NCBI GenBank assembly: GCA_014825775.1 | Contig: MVAQ01000022.1 | Location: 107,924-171,923 of the forward strand | Direction of reading: 5' to 3' | DNA: 64,000 nt | DNA from: Krasilnikovozyma curviuscula | Lineage: Eukaryota > Basidiomycota > Tremellomycetes > Cystofilobasidiales > Mrakiaceae | Part shown: piece by piece, positions 45,492-57,733 of the stretch | Position numbering within the stretch: the stretch's first letter is position 1 | Layout: each line of letters starts with the position of its first letter | The notes under the pieces: model-generated | The model's database searches: none | The model's input: the letters and a program-made list of their open reading frames with translations, nothing else | What the model was told of the DNA's origin: nothing | Translations under genes and position numbers: made by a program

Positions 45492-47949
45492 ATGGTCAAA
45501 TACATCCTCGTGTGTGGTGGTGTCATCTCGTAAGTGCCCCTCATCACATATCTTTTATATATCTTGTCTAATGGAACCTGGCTTGTGCAGCGGTATCGGA
45601 AAGGGTGTGATTGGTTCGTAAACCTCACTCCTCTCCTGGTGATGATCAACGCGCTGACAGAATTTTTTCTGTTTTCTCAATCCTCAGCCTCGTCCACTGG
45701 TCTGCTCTTGAAGACGACAGGTCTCAAAGTGACGTCCGTCAAGATCGATCCTTACATGAATATCGATGCTGGAACCATGGCTCCCACGGAACACGGTGAA
45801 GTCTACGTCTTGAACGATGGTGGTGAGGTCGACTTGGATCTGGGTAACTACGAGAGATACTTGGACGTCACTCTGAGCAGGAGTCACAATTTGACCACGG
45901 GTAAAGTCTACTCAAAAGTTATTGAGAAGGAGGTGAGTCAATTCTGCAAGGTCTTAAATTTTTGTCCGTGGGACTGCTTCTCACGGCACGGTGTCTTTCT
46001 ACTGGGATATGTTAGAGGAGAGGAGATTACCTTGGAAAAACTGTCCAGATTATTCCTCACTTGACCAATGAAGTTCAGGACTGGATTGAAGCTATCTCGA
46101 AGCAACCTGTCGACGAGACTGGCGAAGAACCAGATGTCTGCATCATCGAGGTGAGCAATTCATAACATCTTATAGCTTGTTGAATATGCAATTGAACAAA
46201 TTCTACTCCTTTGATAGCTCGGTGGAACTGTGGGAGATATCGAGTCAGCGCCTTTCGTTGAGGCCATGCGTCAGTTCCAGTTCAGAGTCGGACACGAGAA
46301 CTTTGCTGTGCTCGAAGTGTCTTTGGTCCCAGTAGTCGGCGGAGAGCAGAAGACAAAACCAACTCAGGCTACCATCAAAGACTTGAGAGGATTGGGTCTG
46401 TTCCCAGACTTGGTAAGTTGTGCATGAAGCAGCCTAAGCCCTGACCTCAGGCGTAAGACTTACATTTTATTTGCCTACAGATTGCCTGCCGATGTGACGT
46501 CAAGCTTGAAAAGGCGACAATGGATAAGATTGCTATGTTCTGTCACGTCAAGCCATCACAGGTTCTTGGTGTCCACACCGTCAACTCCACCTACCACGTC
46601 CCACTTCTACTCAAAGAGCAGGGCTTGATTGAGTACCTGACAACCAGACTTGATTTGCCTTCCATCAACATCGGACCAAAGGGCGTCGCTAGAGGTGAAA
46701 GTCTGTTCAAGAGATGGACTGAGTTGACTGAAGGGTGCGTTGTTTCTGAAAATCACTTCTGGGCCATTATCTGACTGCTGAACATTATATGTCTCACAGT
46801 CACGATAGAAGATTCGAAGAAGTCAACATTGTTCTGGTTGGAAAGTACACCTCCCTCCAGGATTCTTACATGAGTGTCGTGAAGTCTTTGGAACACGCCT
46901 CAATGCGTTGTGGACGAAAGCTCAAACTCACTGTGCGTATCTATCATGCTCTACTATAGGCTGCTTACTTTGAGCTCAACCATGCTTTCCTTCCTTGGAC
47001 TGTAGTGGATCGATTCCGGTAACCTCGAGCCAAATGTTCAAACTGAGAACCCAGTCGCCTACCACGCAGCTTGGTCCGCCCTCTGCTCAGCGAAGGGTAT
47101 TCTTGTTCCAGGTGGATTTGGAGTCAGAGGAACTGAGGGCATGATCGTTGCTGCCAACTGGGCTAGAGAACACAAGGTGCCATATCTCGGTATCTGCTTG
47201 GGTCTGCAGATTGCAGTCATTGAATGGGCAAGAAATGTTTGCGGTATCACTGGTCAGTATCAGCATTCTTTGTTTCCTCCCGCATTGGTTTCTGGGTTTC
47301 TGATGTACGCTTACCCTTGTACCTGATTAGACGCTGGCTCGGAAGAACTCGATCCAAAGACGCCCAACCCAGCAATCGTCTTCATGCCTGAAATCTCTAA
47401 AACCCACCTCGGAGGAACGATGCGTCTCGGTCTGCGCCCAACAATCTTCCAACCTGGAACTGAGAACAGCCGAATCCGCAAATTGTACGGCGGTGAGCCA
47501 GTCGTTTGGGAGAGGCACAGACATCGTTACGAAGTCAACCCAAAGATGGTTCCTACCTTCGAGAAGGGTGACGGTAGACCTGGTGGCTTGAAATTCATTG
47601 GAAGAGATGAAGCTGGCCAGCGTATGCAGATCATTGAGATTGAAGGTACGTTTGTCACCAATAAAATACCAGCGTTCATATATCAAGCGCGACACCTGAC
47701 CTCATTCTTTATTTACCACAAAAAATAGACCACCCATACTTTGTCGGTCTCCAAGCCCACCCAGAGTTCTGCTCCCGTCCGCTCAACCCATCCCCACCTT
47801 TCCTGGGCTTCATCGCGGCCGCTTCAGGCCAGAAGGAGCTCGAGTTCCAGATGAAGAGAAACCAGGCGGACTACACCCCTCCACACCCGCCGTCATCTAT
47901 GAAGCTCAAGCCTGCGGAGGAAGAAGTCAAGATCAATGGAACTGCATAG
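45492..47949 (+). CDS. URA7: CTP synthase
   Basis: Makes CTP from UTP, ATP and glutamine, the last step of pyrimidine nucleotide synthesis, and is feedback-regulated. The N-terminal amidoligase domain begins [20 protein letters not shown], then [40 protein letters not shown], and [20 protein letters not shown]. It continues with [34 protein letters not shown] and [20 protein letters not shown]. The C-terminal glutamine amidotransferase domain has [15 protein letters not shown], the catalytic Cys in [15 protein letters not shown] and the catalytic His-Glu in [11 protein letters not shown]. About nine exons; exon 2 is only 23 nt (45591-45613) and codes part of the GIGKGV nucleotide loop. All catalytic residues are present and length is normal. 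Confidence 0.96.
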
Positions 47950-48473
47950 ACAATAATATACAACCACCCTTAGTAGAAGCACTCCATAAACTTTTCTCGA
48001 CTTCACTCCTTGATTCTCCGTTGCTCGTTTCGTCATTACTTTTTACCTTATCGCTTTTTATTTAACGCCAACCATATATCCCCCCAAGCATCCCACTATG
48101 TATACCATCACGCGCAGTAAACACACAACGAGGAATCGCCTGCAAGCTCGAACCACACACTCACTTTCTGTGCCTGAATATGAATCTTTTGGAAGAGCTG
48201 TATGAATCGTCTTCAGGTCGGGCTATGCGCCAGATCTCATACAACGAAGGGCGGTGACCGGATGAGAAAGCTGGTAAACATGGAGGTGGCGATAGAGAAT
48301 TCTGGAATAGTCTACACAATGCTGCTTCGGAGCCGTATCTTTAGATTTAGTACCGGCTTTAAGTTGAAAGACGTTCGCTCCTCTAATGGGAATACAGTCG
48401 ACCAAAGTTTCCATAGTCGCGACGCACACAGACCTTGCTTTCGACCTTCATCACCTCGCCTACCGACAGGAAC
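47950..48473. other. Intergenic between CTP synthase and the ACT-domain gene
   Basis: 3' UTR of CTP synthase and promoter of the next gene; nothing else that I can support. Confidence 0.5.
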
Positions 48474-49066
48474 ATGCAGGCTATCGATAAATCCTTGCCC
48501 AATCTGCGTCTGAATGTACAGCCCCAGTCATACCAGCTCATCCGACTGCCTGCAGGCTCACCCATTCCGGTCGAACTGTTCAAGAAACCTTCAGATTTTG
48601 TGTCCATCACTCAAAACTCGCAGGAACTCTCTATTGTGGTATCAACAGATAGTCAGGAGGGTGATGAGCTGCAGGACGTCCTTCCTTCGAGTACGCCTGG
48701 CCTGGAGAAGGAGGGGCCTTGGCGATGTGTAAAAGTCGCCGGACCAATGATCTTGAGTGAGCTGAAAACAACTTTCCGTTTACGAAGAGGTATCCTGAGC
48801 TGATATTTAGTTGCTATTAAGCACTGACGGGAATCCTAAACGAGCTCACAATCCCTCTTCGAGAGGCTGCCATTGCGATATTCGCCATTTCGACGTGGTA
48901 CGTCCTCCCTCACTCTGGCTGGCTCCTACAGCCCTACCATTTTATTTCTAGCACAACTAATACATCCTATATGTCTAGGGACACTGACTGGGTTCTGATC
49001 AAGGAGGACAAGATTGCAGCTGCAGTGGCGGCGCTCCGAGCAGCTGGATGGACGGTTGACTTCTGA
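48474..49066 (+). CDS. ACT-domain amino-acid-binding protein (CASTOR-like fold)
   Basis: Three exons give a protein of about 140 residues. It reads YQLIRLPAGSPIPVELFKKP, SDFVSITQNSQELSIVVSTD, WRCVKVAGPMILTLTGILNE, LTIPLREAAIAIFAISTWDT, and DWVLIKEDKIAAAVAALRAA with GWTVDF at the end. The beta-alpha-beta-beta-alpha-beta pattern and blocks (SIVV..., W+C++V.GP, TGIL..L..PL..A.I.IF.ISTWDTD+VL+KE...A...L...GW) match small ACT-fold proteins (ACT_7 type), related to the arginine sensor CASTOR and to bacterial amino-acid-binding regulators. A ligand-sensing role is inferred; the ligand is unknown. Introns: donor GTGAGC after ATC TTG A near 48757, and GTACGT near 48900. Downstream gene starts 174 bp later in the same direction. 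Confidence 0.78.
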
Positions 49067-49240
49067 TAGAAACCCGCCCAAGAGGATCATTATCAAGAGT
49101 TATGTTATGCAGGTTGTTGTCTATTAGTGATCAGCTCAAATCTTATCCAAGCAAAATCCCTAGAAAGCAGGGTTGTCTCGAGGAGAAACCCCATGATGCA
49201 AGTCTGAGGCGAACGACGACCCACTTGATTGCCAACAACA

Positions 49241-50401
49241 ATGAGATCTGTCCTAGCTCTCTTTGGAATAGCTGCTCTATGGGCAGGGTCAGCTAGTGCC
49301 CATGGTCACATAACCTCTCACGATATCAGAAGGGTCAGTCTTTTTCTCCCAGGTCAGTGTACCCACTAGCCATTGAGCCATTGTTTTTGTCCTTTGAACT
49401 CTAGCCTGGCGCTAAATCTGCTGAGCTCTGTGGAAAGGACTACAACCAGTTTTATCTGTAAGTCTGCTAGTTCTTTTGGAGGAGAAATCCGCAACATGCT
49501 GACCTGTCGACTTTCGCTTTGGCGCAGAGGGGAAGACAAGTAAGACAATGTGTCTCTGACGATCGAAATGACAAAATCGACATTGACTGATGCTCTTTCT
49601 ACAGTGGGAATGATATCTGGGGTCCGTTAAGGGACACCAATCCCTACAACTATCATCCATGTGAGTCCTGCTCGACTCTGAGGTGCGCTTATCGGTTATC
49701 TCGAGATGCATGATTGACCGCTGGCCGCCCTTATCTCAACAGGGAAGACGAAGGACTGCCAATGGAATCTCTGCAGAGGAGGTCAGTAACTTATTCTTAA
49801 CGGATCACGGTACCAGGTACTCATCCACTCCCTTGCAAAATCTGTTTTTGACAGCCGAGTTCGAAGATAACAAGGAGCACGTCTACCAGTTCAAGAAGGA
49901 CGAGCCCATCCACCTCCAGATCTTCATCCTCGCCGCTCACCCTGGCACAGCCAACATCTCTATCGTCGACACAAAGACCAACACTGTCGTGCCAGGTGGC
50001 CAGCTCAAGTTCTGGCCGAAGGACTTTGCGCGGTGGAACTACTGGGGCAGTAAAGGCGATGGTAAAGGCGACAAGAACCCGAGCGATCAGGTCGATTTCG
50101 TCGTTGATATGGTGAACCTGGCTGGGAAGTGTCAGACTCCTGGCGAGTGTGGTGAGTGCCAATGAGAACTTCTGGGCGCTTAGCCCCGTTCGGTCTTTCC
50201 GTCCGCTGTAGACTGATTTATTGTATTGACTTTCAATTCCCAGTCATCCAATTCTGGTGGTGGGGCCGTGACTCTGCAGCAGACCAGTACTACGAGTCAT
50301 GCATCGACTTCATCCAACCAGTCGAGTACGACGTCATCCAGGAAGAAGAAGAGGCTCAGAAGACGTTCACCTTGCCTGCTCATCCTCACCAACACGCCTA
50401 A
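49241..50401 (+). CDS. Secreted copper oxygenase-like protein (LPMO fold)
   Basis: Signal peptide MRSVLALFGIAALWAGSASA ends just before His21-Gly-His, so cleavage would expose an N-terminal histidine as in lytic polysaccharide monooxygenases. Mature blocks: GHITSHDIRRPGAKSAELCG, GNDIWGPLRDTNPYNYHPW, TKDCQWNLCRGAEFEDNKE, FILAAHPGTANISIVDTKT, FWPKDFARWNYWGSK, and VIQFWWWGRDSAADQYYESC with IDF following. A second His for the copper brace could be that of LAAHPG, and the C-terminal FWWWG....YESCIDF resembles chitin/cellulose-active monooxygenases and their catalytically silent relatives. Paired Cys suggest disulfides. Seven exons; the third is 12 nt (49528-49539) and may be skipped in frame. Substrate and CAZy family were not assigned. 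The C-terminus ends HPHQHA, which could bind metal. Confidence 0.72.
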
Positions 50402-50631
50402 CACCTTCGTTTTTCATTTGGAACGACTCCATGTTGTTTACTTCTTACTCTCTTGATTAATCTGTACATATCTTTGTCCATGTACTTCATAGTGAAAGAA
50501 TCTGCATAATGCTTGTGCTATTACAACCGGGACAGTGGTCTGACGCGGTGAGGATAGAAGGAACCCGAAGGAGTCCAAAAGTAAAGAGAAATTTTGAAAA
50601 CCAGAATCTGCAGGGAAAAGGTGTTTGTTCT

Positions 50632-53249
50632 TTAGAGGTCGACTCTGAATCCCTTGTCCTTTCGGATCTTGGTCATGGCAGCAATGATGGCGGATCCCAC
50701 TCCAGATCCATCCTCAGCGTGGGTCGTTTTGATATTCCTACGAAAAAGAGCAGTCAAATCAGTGACAGACCAACCAAGAAAGTGCGAAAAAGGGAAACAA
50801 GCCAACTCACTTTCCCTTCTCGCCAAAGATATCGACCAGAGCCTCATGGATACGATCGGCGAACTTGGGATACTTGTTGTACAAACTGCCGTCTGCGCCA
50901 ACCGTGCATCCTTTCTCCAAGTAGCCCTTCTTCTGGACGATGGCGGCGATACCACACGCCGACAGACGGGCCGCACGACGGCCTATGAGCTTGGCGAGCG
51001 ATTTGAAGAACTCACGTTCGACGAGGGTCGTTTCCAGGCCGAAGAAGTGGGTAAAGATGCCGATGACCATCAAGCCTTCGTCGGTTGGATCACTAGAAGA
51101 TTAGAGACGGAGGCGGTGCGTCAGTGAGTACGATTATAGGAGGTGGATATGAGATTGCCAAAACTCACGCTTCCATCAGCGACAAAAAAGCTGTCTGGAA
51201 TTCGTATGGCTTCTCGAGCTTGTAAGTGTTTTGACCCAAGAAGAGCGAACCTTCGTCAATAAGCTCACAGAGAACTAAACGGAAGATTTCTCCGAGGTAG
51301 AGACCCGCAATCATCTTCTCAAACGTCTGTGATCGAAAGGTGGGGGTGTCAGATTCAACTGAAAGGGGGAGATGAGCAAGCAAACTGACTTACCTGCTCA
51401 TCTGGCTTGTTGGACGTCTCGTCAATAATGATATCGTACTTGGTTCGTGGAAGGTGGACGTGGTTGAAAGAATCAAAAGCACCCCATTCGCACTATTGTT
51501 ACCCAATCGAGTAAGAAATCTCAGTCTGTAATTGCAATTGCGCCGTACGGCTAAACCAACAAAGTAACGACGAAGACTCACGTTGATGGCCATCTCCTGA
51601 TCGTCATCGAGACCTAAGTCCTTCATCTTTGGGATATTTCCAACGGTCTCCATATACGCAGCGTTACAACCTGTTCCGAAGATGACTGCAATCTTGGTAT
51701 CTGGGTCGACGTAGTTGGAGGCGATCAGAGTCCCCGTGGTATCGTTGATTAAGGCAGTGAGTTTGATTGGAATGTTCTTTTTGAAAGAGCAAAGAGTTTG
51801 AATTAGTCTCCCTGGGTTTCGGTTTCTCCGAGGATCGCGATGAACCTACAGCTTTCTCGAGCGATTTACGGAACATTTCGGCAACATCATGTCCCTCAGT
51901 ATTGGCGTTTCCAAATCCTTTGGTCCATCTGATCAATTCACCGTGATCAATCTTCTCTTGTGCGCATGGATAAGAGAACTACAAGGTGACAAAGTTGCGT
52001 TAGAGTCAGCAGCTCAACTAAAAACCAGCTAGAAGAAGATAAGAGACTCACTGTGAATCCAAGAGCAACTTCACGAGTATCCTGACCCTCTTTGTAGATG
52101 TGTTCCTTAACGAAGCTGCCCAAGCACTCTGCACAGAAGTCAAAAAGCTTCGAGCCATCTTCCTGCTTCTGTTCCTCGGTCAATCTGTCTCCAAATGTAT
52201 GCGAGTCAGAAAAGATTTCGGGCTAGCGAGATAAAGTACAGGTTAGCACCAGAAAAGAAAGGTGGACTGACCTATACTTCGTTGACGTCAATTCGAACTT
52301 TCCCTCTCCGAGCAAGGTCACCAGACAGACACGCAGGTTGGTACCACCCAGATCGAGAGCCAAGAATTCACCAACTTCGTCACCTTTGGGATATCCAAAT
52401 ACATACGTTGGAATCATAGGCTGAGTAGAAAGCACTTCCAATCAGCTTTTATCAAACATGCCAGTCAGTTTCAGATGATGAAAGACTTACGACGGTCTGT
52501 CCAGCCTTTGCTAAGCCTTTGTCGAAAGTATCCAGGATACCTTCGACAATCATACGCATACGCTGGGGTGTAACTGTACTTCCGAACCAGCAAGATAGGT
52601 CAAATTGGGGCTCGAGATAGACTCATAAGAGAGAAAAAGAGTTGGCAGGGCGTACCAGTGAACAAAGCTTCATACTTCCTCAAGTGATCAGCCATCGTCT
52701 TCCTGTCGAGATGTGGGAGCTCTTCATTTTCATCATTGGTCTGAGTTTCAAAGGAAGTTGGAGGGGGCCTTCAGTTAGAATGATTGAAACAGCTTAAAAT
52801 GGGTAACGAACGACACCAGAGCTTCTCCCAGTAGCATTCCATCCTCAGCCTCCTGTCAGCTAAATGAGACACCAATCTCATTCGATCTAATTCTCATTCC
52901 ATGTCCTATCAGCGAAGCCCTCGTCCTCCTTTCTCACAGCAAATCTCCAGGAATTCGAGCCATTTCGCTCCAAAGAAGCGACAGAAACATGACTTTACTC
53001 GTCCCAGTAGTGCTCCACCAACTGATGCAAGTATTCCACAAACCCCGTTTCCCTTCCCATAATATATTCTGACGAATTTGAGATGACGAGAGCGGTACTG
53101 ACTCTGGTGTGGTAGGCAGCCGTTGCTCCTGATGGCAAAACGATGGTGCCAGAGCCTCTTCTGGTTGGGGTCGTCGAGCCTGACCCCCTCTTCACTTCAG
53201 AAACGAGTGAGGGACGGTTGATCTCGGTGGGCGCGACTGAATCTGGCAT
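50632..53249 (-). CDS. HXK: Hexokinase
   Basis: Cytosolic enzyme phosphorylating glucose, fructose and mannose at C6 with ATP. After a Ser/Thr/Arg-rich N-terminal extension ([20 protein letters not shown]), blocks run [50 protein letters not shown] (phosphate-binding loop 1), [32 protein letters not shown] (sugar site), and [19 protein letters not shown] with the catalytic Asp. [20 protein letters not shown] (second ATP loop), [20 protein letters not shown] and [20 protein letters not shown] follow. The C-terminus is [20 protein letters not shown]. About ten exons. The first intron (52741-53102, 362 nt) is unusually long. Domain order and length are those of fungal hexokinases; the regulatory (Hxk2-like) role is unknown. 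Confidence 0.94.
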
Positions 53250-53647
53250 CTTGGGATAAAGTCACTGCGAAATATCAGAGATGGCCGTTGGTTTGGGAAA
53301 TCAACAGCCGCAGGCTTTTTTGGAGCGTTGGAATCTGCCCCCGTCTGAGGAAATTTTCGAAGGCGAGACTTGGTAGGGCAGGCCAGAGTTTAATGAGATA
53401 ACCTATCCTGTTGGAATCAACGTGTAGAAAGGGAAAGAGAAGAAAAAAAAATTGGGCAGATATGAGATGAGATTGTTTTGATCGATGACGCATAGAGCGC
53501 GTGTGAAGTCATGGCGATGCATGTCTTCGGAAGGACTCAAGGCGGGTATTGAAAAGTTCGAAGCCATGAGTCCACTACATAGCTTTCATCACAGTATTGT
53601 GGTATCATAGGATGAAGGTTATAGATTACAACGACGACGCAATTGAT
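53250..53647. other. Intergenic, hexokinase promoter
   Basis: Between the hexokinase start and the TRK1 stop, both on the minus strand. A purine-rich stretch (GAAAGGGAAAGAGAAG then A8) lies near 53425-53452. No supportable gene. Confidence 0.5.
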
Positions 53648-56600
53648 CTACTGAGGTGTTCCTTTCCCCTCATCAGTAACGGCAGATTGCTTCCGATAAT
53701 CCCTTGTCTGAGTCTTCGGTATGGGATCGTTCTCTTGGGTTTCAGTCTTCTTGACGTATTCCCGAGGAAGTAGGATGGCTCGATCGATCGCGACCGCTAG
53801 GTTGGAAAAAGAGATCGATCTGTGTCAATTATAGTACATTCGGGTTGAGAATGACATTATACTCACGCAGGCCTCTGTGTCGACCTCGAAGCTAGATAAA
53901 TCAAAGTCGTTGATCAGAGTTTATTCAGGCAAAAACTTCAGGGAGCGCGAGCGTACCATAACAGCGGCTACAACCAGCTGACAGATTGTAAAGAGAAAAT
54001 GTATGAGTTTAATTTGTTATCAAGAACATTATTTTTTAATTTACAGATCGCACCTTTGAAAGAGGACCAAACGACCCAGAGAACGAATAGTTTTCGGTCG
54101 GTATACCAATCGACAGCCCAATTGTAGCGTACCTGTGTGAAATACGTAATTTTCAGCTTGAATAGAGTATTAACGTTCAAATTCTCGGGAATCTTACCCA
54201 GACACGAGCTCGAAACTAAAGCAGCACAGAACAATAGAATCAGATCCAATTCGGCGCAGCATTCGAAAAGCAACCAGGTACTCACATGATCCTGAACAGA
54301 TTGAACCAAGGCGCATTCTCGTCGTCCATTAACTTGGTTCTTTCAATGATGGTAACGAGGAATATTCCCAATGCGAGAGGCCAGATGTCAAATGAGAGTT
54401 GGCGCTGACAATGCCAGAGGAAGTACTTTGAGAAAACCTCTGTTCGGGAACCCCTAAGCGCTGGTTCTTCATCTTCAGCAGCTGGTGGTCGTTCATCTAA
54501 GCGGTCGAGGAAAACACAATGAGCAGTGATGATGGGAAGGTTGTGTGATGAGGTTCATCTTCCTCTTCCTATCGGCTGCCAGAAAGAACAAAAGGGGATC
54601 AAGAGAGACTCACAGAGACCAAGACTACGCTCCTCGTAAACGTTTGTAGAACGAAGTGACATGGCAATTGGGTAAACTTTTCGAAAAGCCACAATGCAGT
54701 GTGAGTACGAGCTTTAGAGCAAGCGGAAAGGAAGAAAGACGACTACTCACCAGCCACGTACATGAAAATCACATACAGAAATAACAGAGCCGGAGAAAGA
54801 CTTGAAACGCTCACAACTGCAAATCCGGACGCACGCACGCTCAAACTCTGGAACATGCCGTCCGCAAACCGCATCCAGCCTGGAAGATCGTCGACGACCG
54901 ATAGGCCGATGTTGAGGACAAGGAACCCGAGGAGTTCAGAAACGGTGAAGAGGATGAAGATGAGGAGGAGATACCACGTTTGGTGGGATGGGAAGAGATA
55001 TAGGAAGCATCGGCGAGGGTGGTCGAGCTATGGAGGGTAGTCAGTGATAGGCGAGGGAGAACGTGCCCGAAACGGTAACTGACAAGGAAATGCAAGGTTT
55101 CGTCTATTTCACTATCTTCTGGGACAAACTTGGTCAGAACCCAAACAGTAAAACTGAATGAACGAAAACAGTCAGTATAGTGAAAGATGGAGTGATGGCA
55201 TGCAAGACTGACCGGAGGAAGATTGGGAGACAATGGTTTCCAGCCAGGACGGCCCAAGACAGAAAGAACATCGGCTCGTAGGCTGTAGCAAGCGGAACAA
55301 AGCCCAGATCCACTAAACTCATGCCTGCACCCTGCTCGGAAAAATGCAAGGACGTCTCAGCGACTGGCCAGCAAATTCTTTGAGTAATAATGGCTGAGCG
55401 AGCATACATACCGTGTAGGATGCTGTTGACAAGAACAAACTGGCCCAGTATTTGTTTATAGGGCGCTGTTGATCTGGGCCATTGAAGACGGAGTCGTAGG
55501 TAGTAGTTGAAGCGAAATAGATGGCAACGAATGCAAATGGCAATATCTGGGATAATATCCAGTACTGAAGGAAGATAGAATTATCAGTGGATAGAATTTC
55601 TGGCCTGAAACATAATAAAGCAACTCACAATGGCCACCAAGTAGCCCAACAGCCTCAGCGCTCGGTACTCAACACCTCCGATCTCCTCTAATTGACTATC
55701 TGTCAAACTATCCAACCTGAATTTGGAGTTTCTCCCGACAATTAGTCCATCAAACGTCAGCCACTTGACCGCCTTAGTCGTCATGGCATCTTTTGCGCGT
55801 TGTTCTTTTTGATGAAGATTGTTCTGAGCAGAGGTCAAGGTCATCACTCTATCCATCTTTGTCATCCGTCTCCTGAGCCCAGCAAATACACCCGGGGCTG
55901 CTTTGTCGGCAAAATGAGTGATTGTTTCAAAGGGTCCAGGGAAACCGCCGTACCCGCTGTGCTTCGAGTTTCGACGCTTGCGAGGGTAGATGTTTGGGTT
56001 GGTGTGCAAGTAGGTTGTCGCTTCGGGAGGAGGAAATTCTTGGTTTTGAATTGCTAAAGATAAGTCAAGATTGATCTTAGAAGTGTACGGAATAGAAGAT
56101 AAGAGTAAGGATGCACAAGACTTACTTCGCATCCTCTCCAGACGTCGCCTTTCAGCACCTTGGTCCAGATCGAAGTGCAACCCAAATTGTTCAGCTGCAT
56201 GTCTACCCTGAACATCTTCCTCGTCGTCTTCATCATCAATCACAACTTCCCAATCATCATCATTGCTACTCTGCGGCATGATACTTCGATCCAGTGGTCC
56301 GCCGCTTTCCTGGTTGTCGTTGTTCAGAGGTTGAGGATCATTACTGACTCGCCTCCCTGGTTCATTTGAAATACCACCTTGTGTACCATTCTCATGCACA
56401 GTAGTGGTTGAGTATTTTGGAGATGAGACGGAATTAGCTCGATAGTGACCACGAGATGCGAGTGACAGTGAGACTGGGGGACTGTTTGAGATACCGAGAG
56501 GTTCGATACCGTCGTCTATGGACTCCTTCCGCTGTGTCCGCTGTGACGAGAAACCATTTTCTTTGATGCAAATCGCCGAGGGTCTTCGTGGGGATTGAGG

Positions 56601-57733
56601 AGGAGGTTGATGTGGTGAACTACTGTCGTCTGAAGCGTTGGAGACCACACTTGGAGCACGAGGAGCCGAAACTGGAAACTCTGAACTCGTCCCTATTTTC
56701 TCAAGATGGCCTTCTTCGCTCTCATCTTCAACACCTTGATCATGTTCTTCTTCATCTCGGTCGGTTTTTTGAGGTCGGGTTACGGCTTCAGTCCTTTGTA
56801 GACGCAGATTTATTGGTGCTCCAATCTTTTGGAAGATAGCTGACTTTCGCCTTTGTCGTTTGCCTCCTTTGTCGCGCCCAGTTTCTATTTGACTCAAGCT
56901 TCTTGTAAGCTCTCTTGTTTTCTCACGCCGCAGAGCGTCCGACCTCAGCAGCTCTTCGCATCTCGTTCTGAAGAACGATTTTCGCACGAGAACCACCACC
57001 AGTGATACAGCAGTGACATCACCGAGGAGCTGTAAAGTAACATCAGATATAGGCTAGAAAATGTTCTGTGGTGAACATAGACTCACCATCTGAAGGAGGA
57101 GAAGAAACTGCTGAAATGATGTGAGAGTGCTCAGACTGTAAACAACAGAGATTTCTCAGATTGGTTTTGAACGAGCAATCGACGGACTACAGCTATAGGG
57201 ATTTATTCACTTCACTGTAGTAAGTCCAGTGACTCTATGACAGCCCAAACCGTAGATGGTTAGTTTCAATCATCAGCGAGAAACGTGGTAAATCACACCC
57301 ACGTCATAGCGCTAAAGCACAAGAACAGACAATCGATATACTGGATATGGAAGCTACCATTGGCAGCGTAAAATATACCAGAGCATATGAGAGGGGTCTC
57401 CAGTTGCAGAAACACAAACAATGATGTTAGAGGTTAATAGACCAGCGATGCACTCGGCCTCCCTTCCGACAGCTACTGATTACTCACGAAAGTGAAGAAC
57501 AGTACATGAATTCTATAGAAGTTCAGATGCTTCTTGAAAGGTTTGAAGAACTCTTGAAGCCAGCTGGGCCCCAGCCCTGAAATTGTCGAACGCCGTCCTA
57601 GAGTCGAGTTTCGATGGGTCCATGTCCTGACAAAGTTTGTATGTCCCGGAGGATGCCCAACATCAGCATGGGACGGCAAACCTTTCCCTTCGTTTTGCTC
57701 CCCCGGTTTCGGTACGGTAAGTTCGATCTTCAT
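53648..57733 (-). CDS. TRK1: Trk-type high-affinity potassium transporter
   Basis: Plasma-membrane potassium uptake protein with four M1-P-M2 units. From ATG 57733 the N-terminus is hydrophilic, followed by FYRIHVLFFTFV, ICSGIFYAANGSFHIQYID, CLFLCFSAMTVTGLTTVNLS (first filter, VTGL) and FLLLLQMLLGDVTAVSLVVV. A very long cytoplasmic segment follows, rich in Ser/Arg/Asp with the acidic run VVIDDEDDEEDVQ; this loop is typical of fungal Trk proteins. Later units show GAGMSLVDLGFVPLATAYEP (second filter), RASGFAVVSVSSLSPALLFL and the fourth filter SGYATIGLSIGIPTENYSF. The C-terminus has RGRHRGLPVAIDRAILLPRE, the conserved dimer/gating region, and a short polar tail. About ten exons. The G in place of the usual A in the fourth filter (SGY) depends on one splice junction near 54192-54208. 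Confidence 0.9.
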
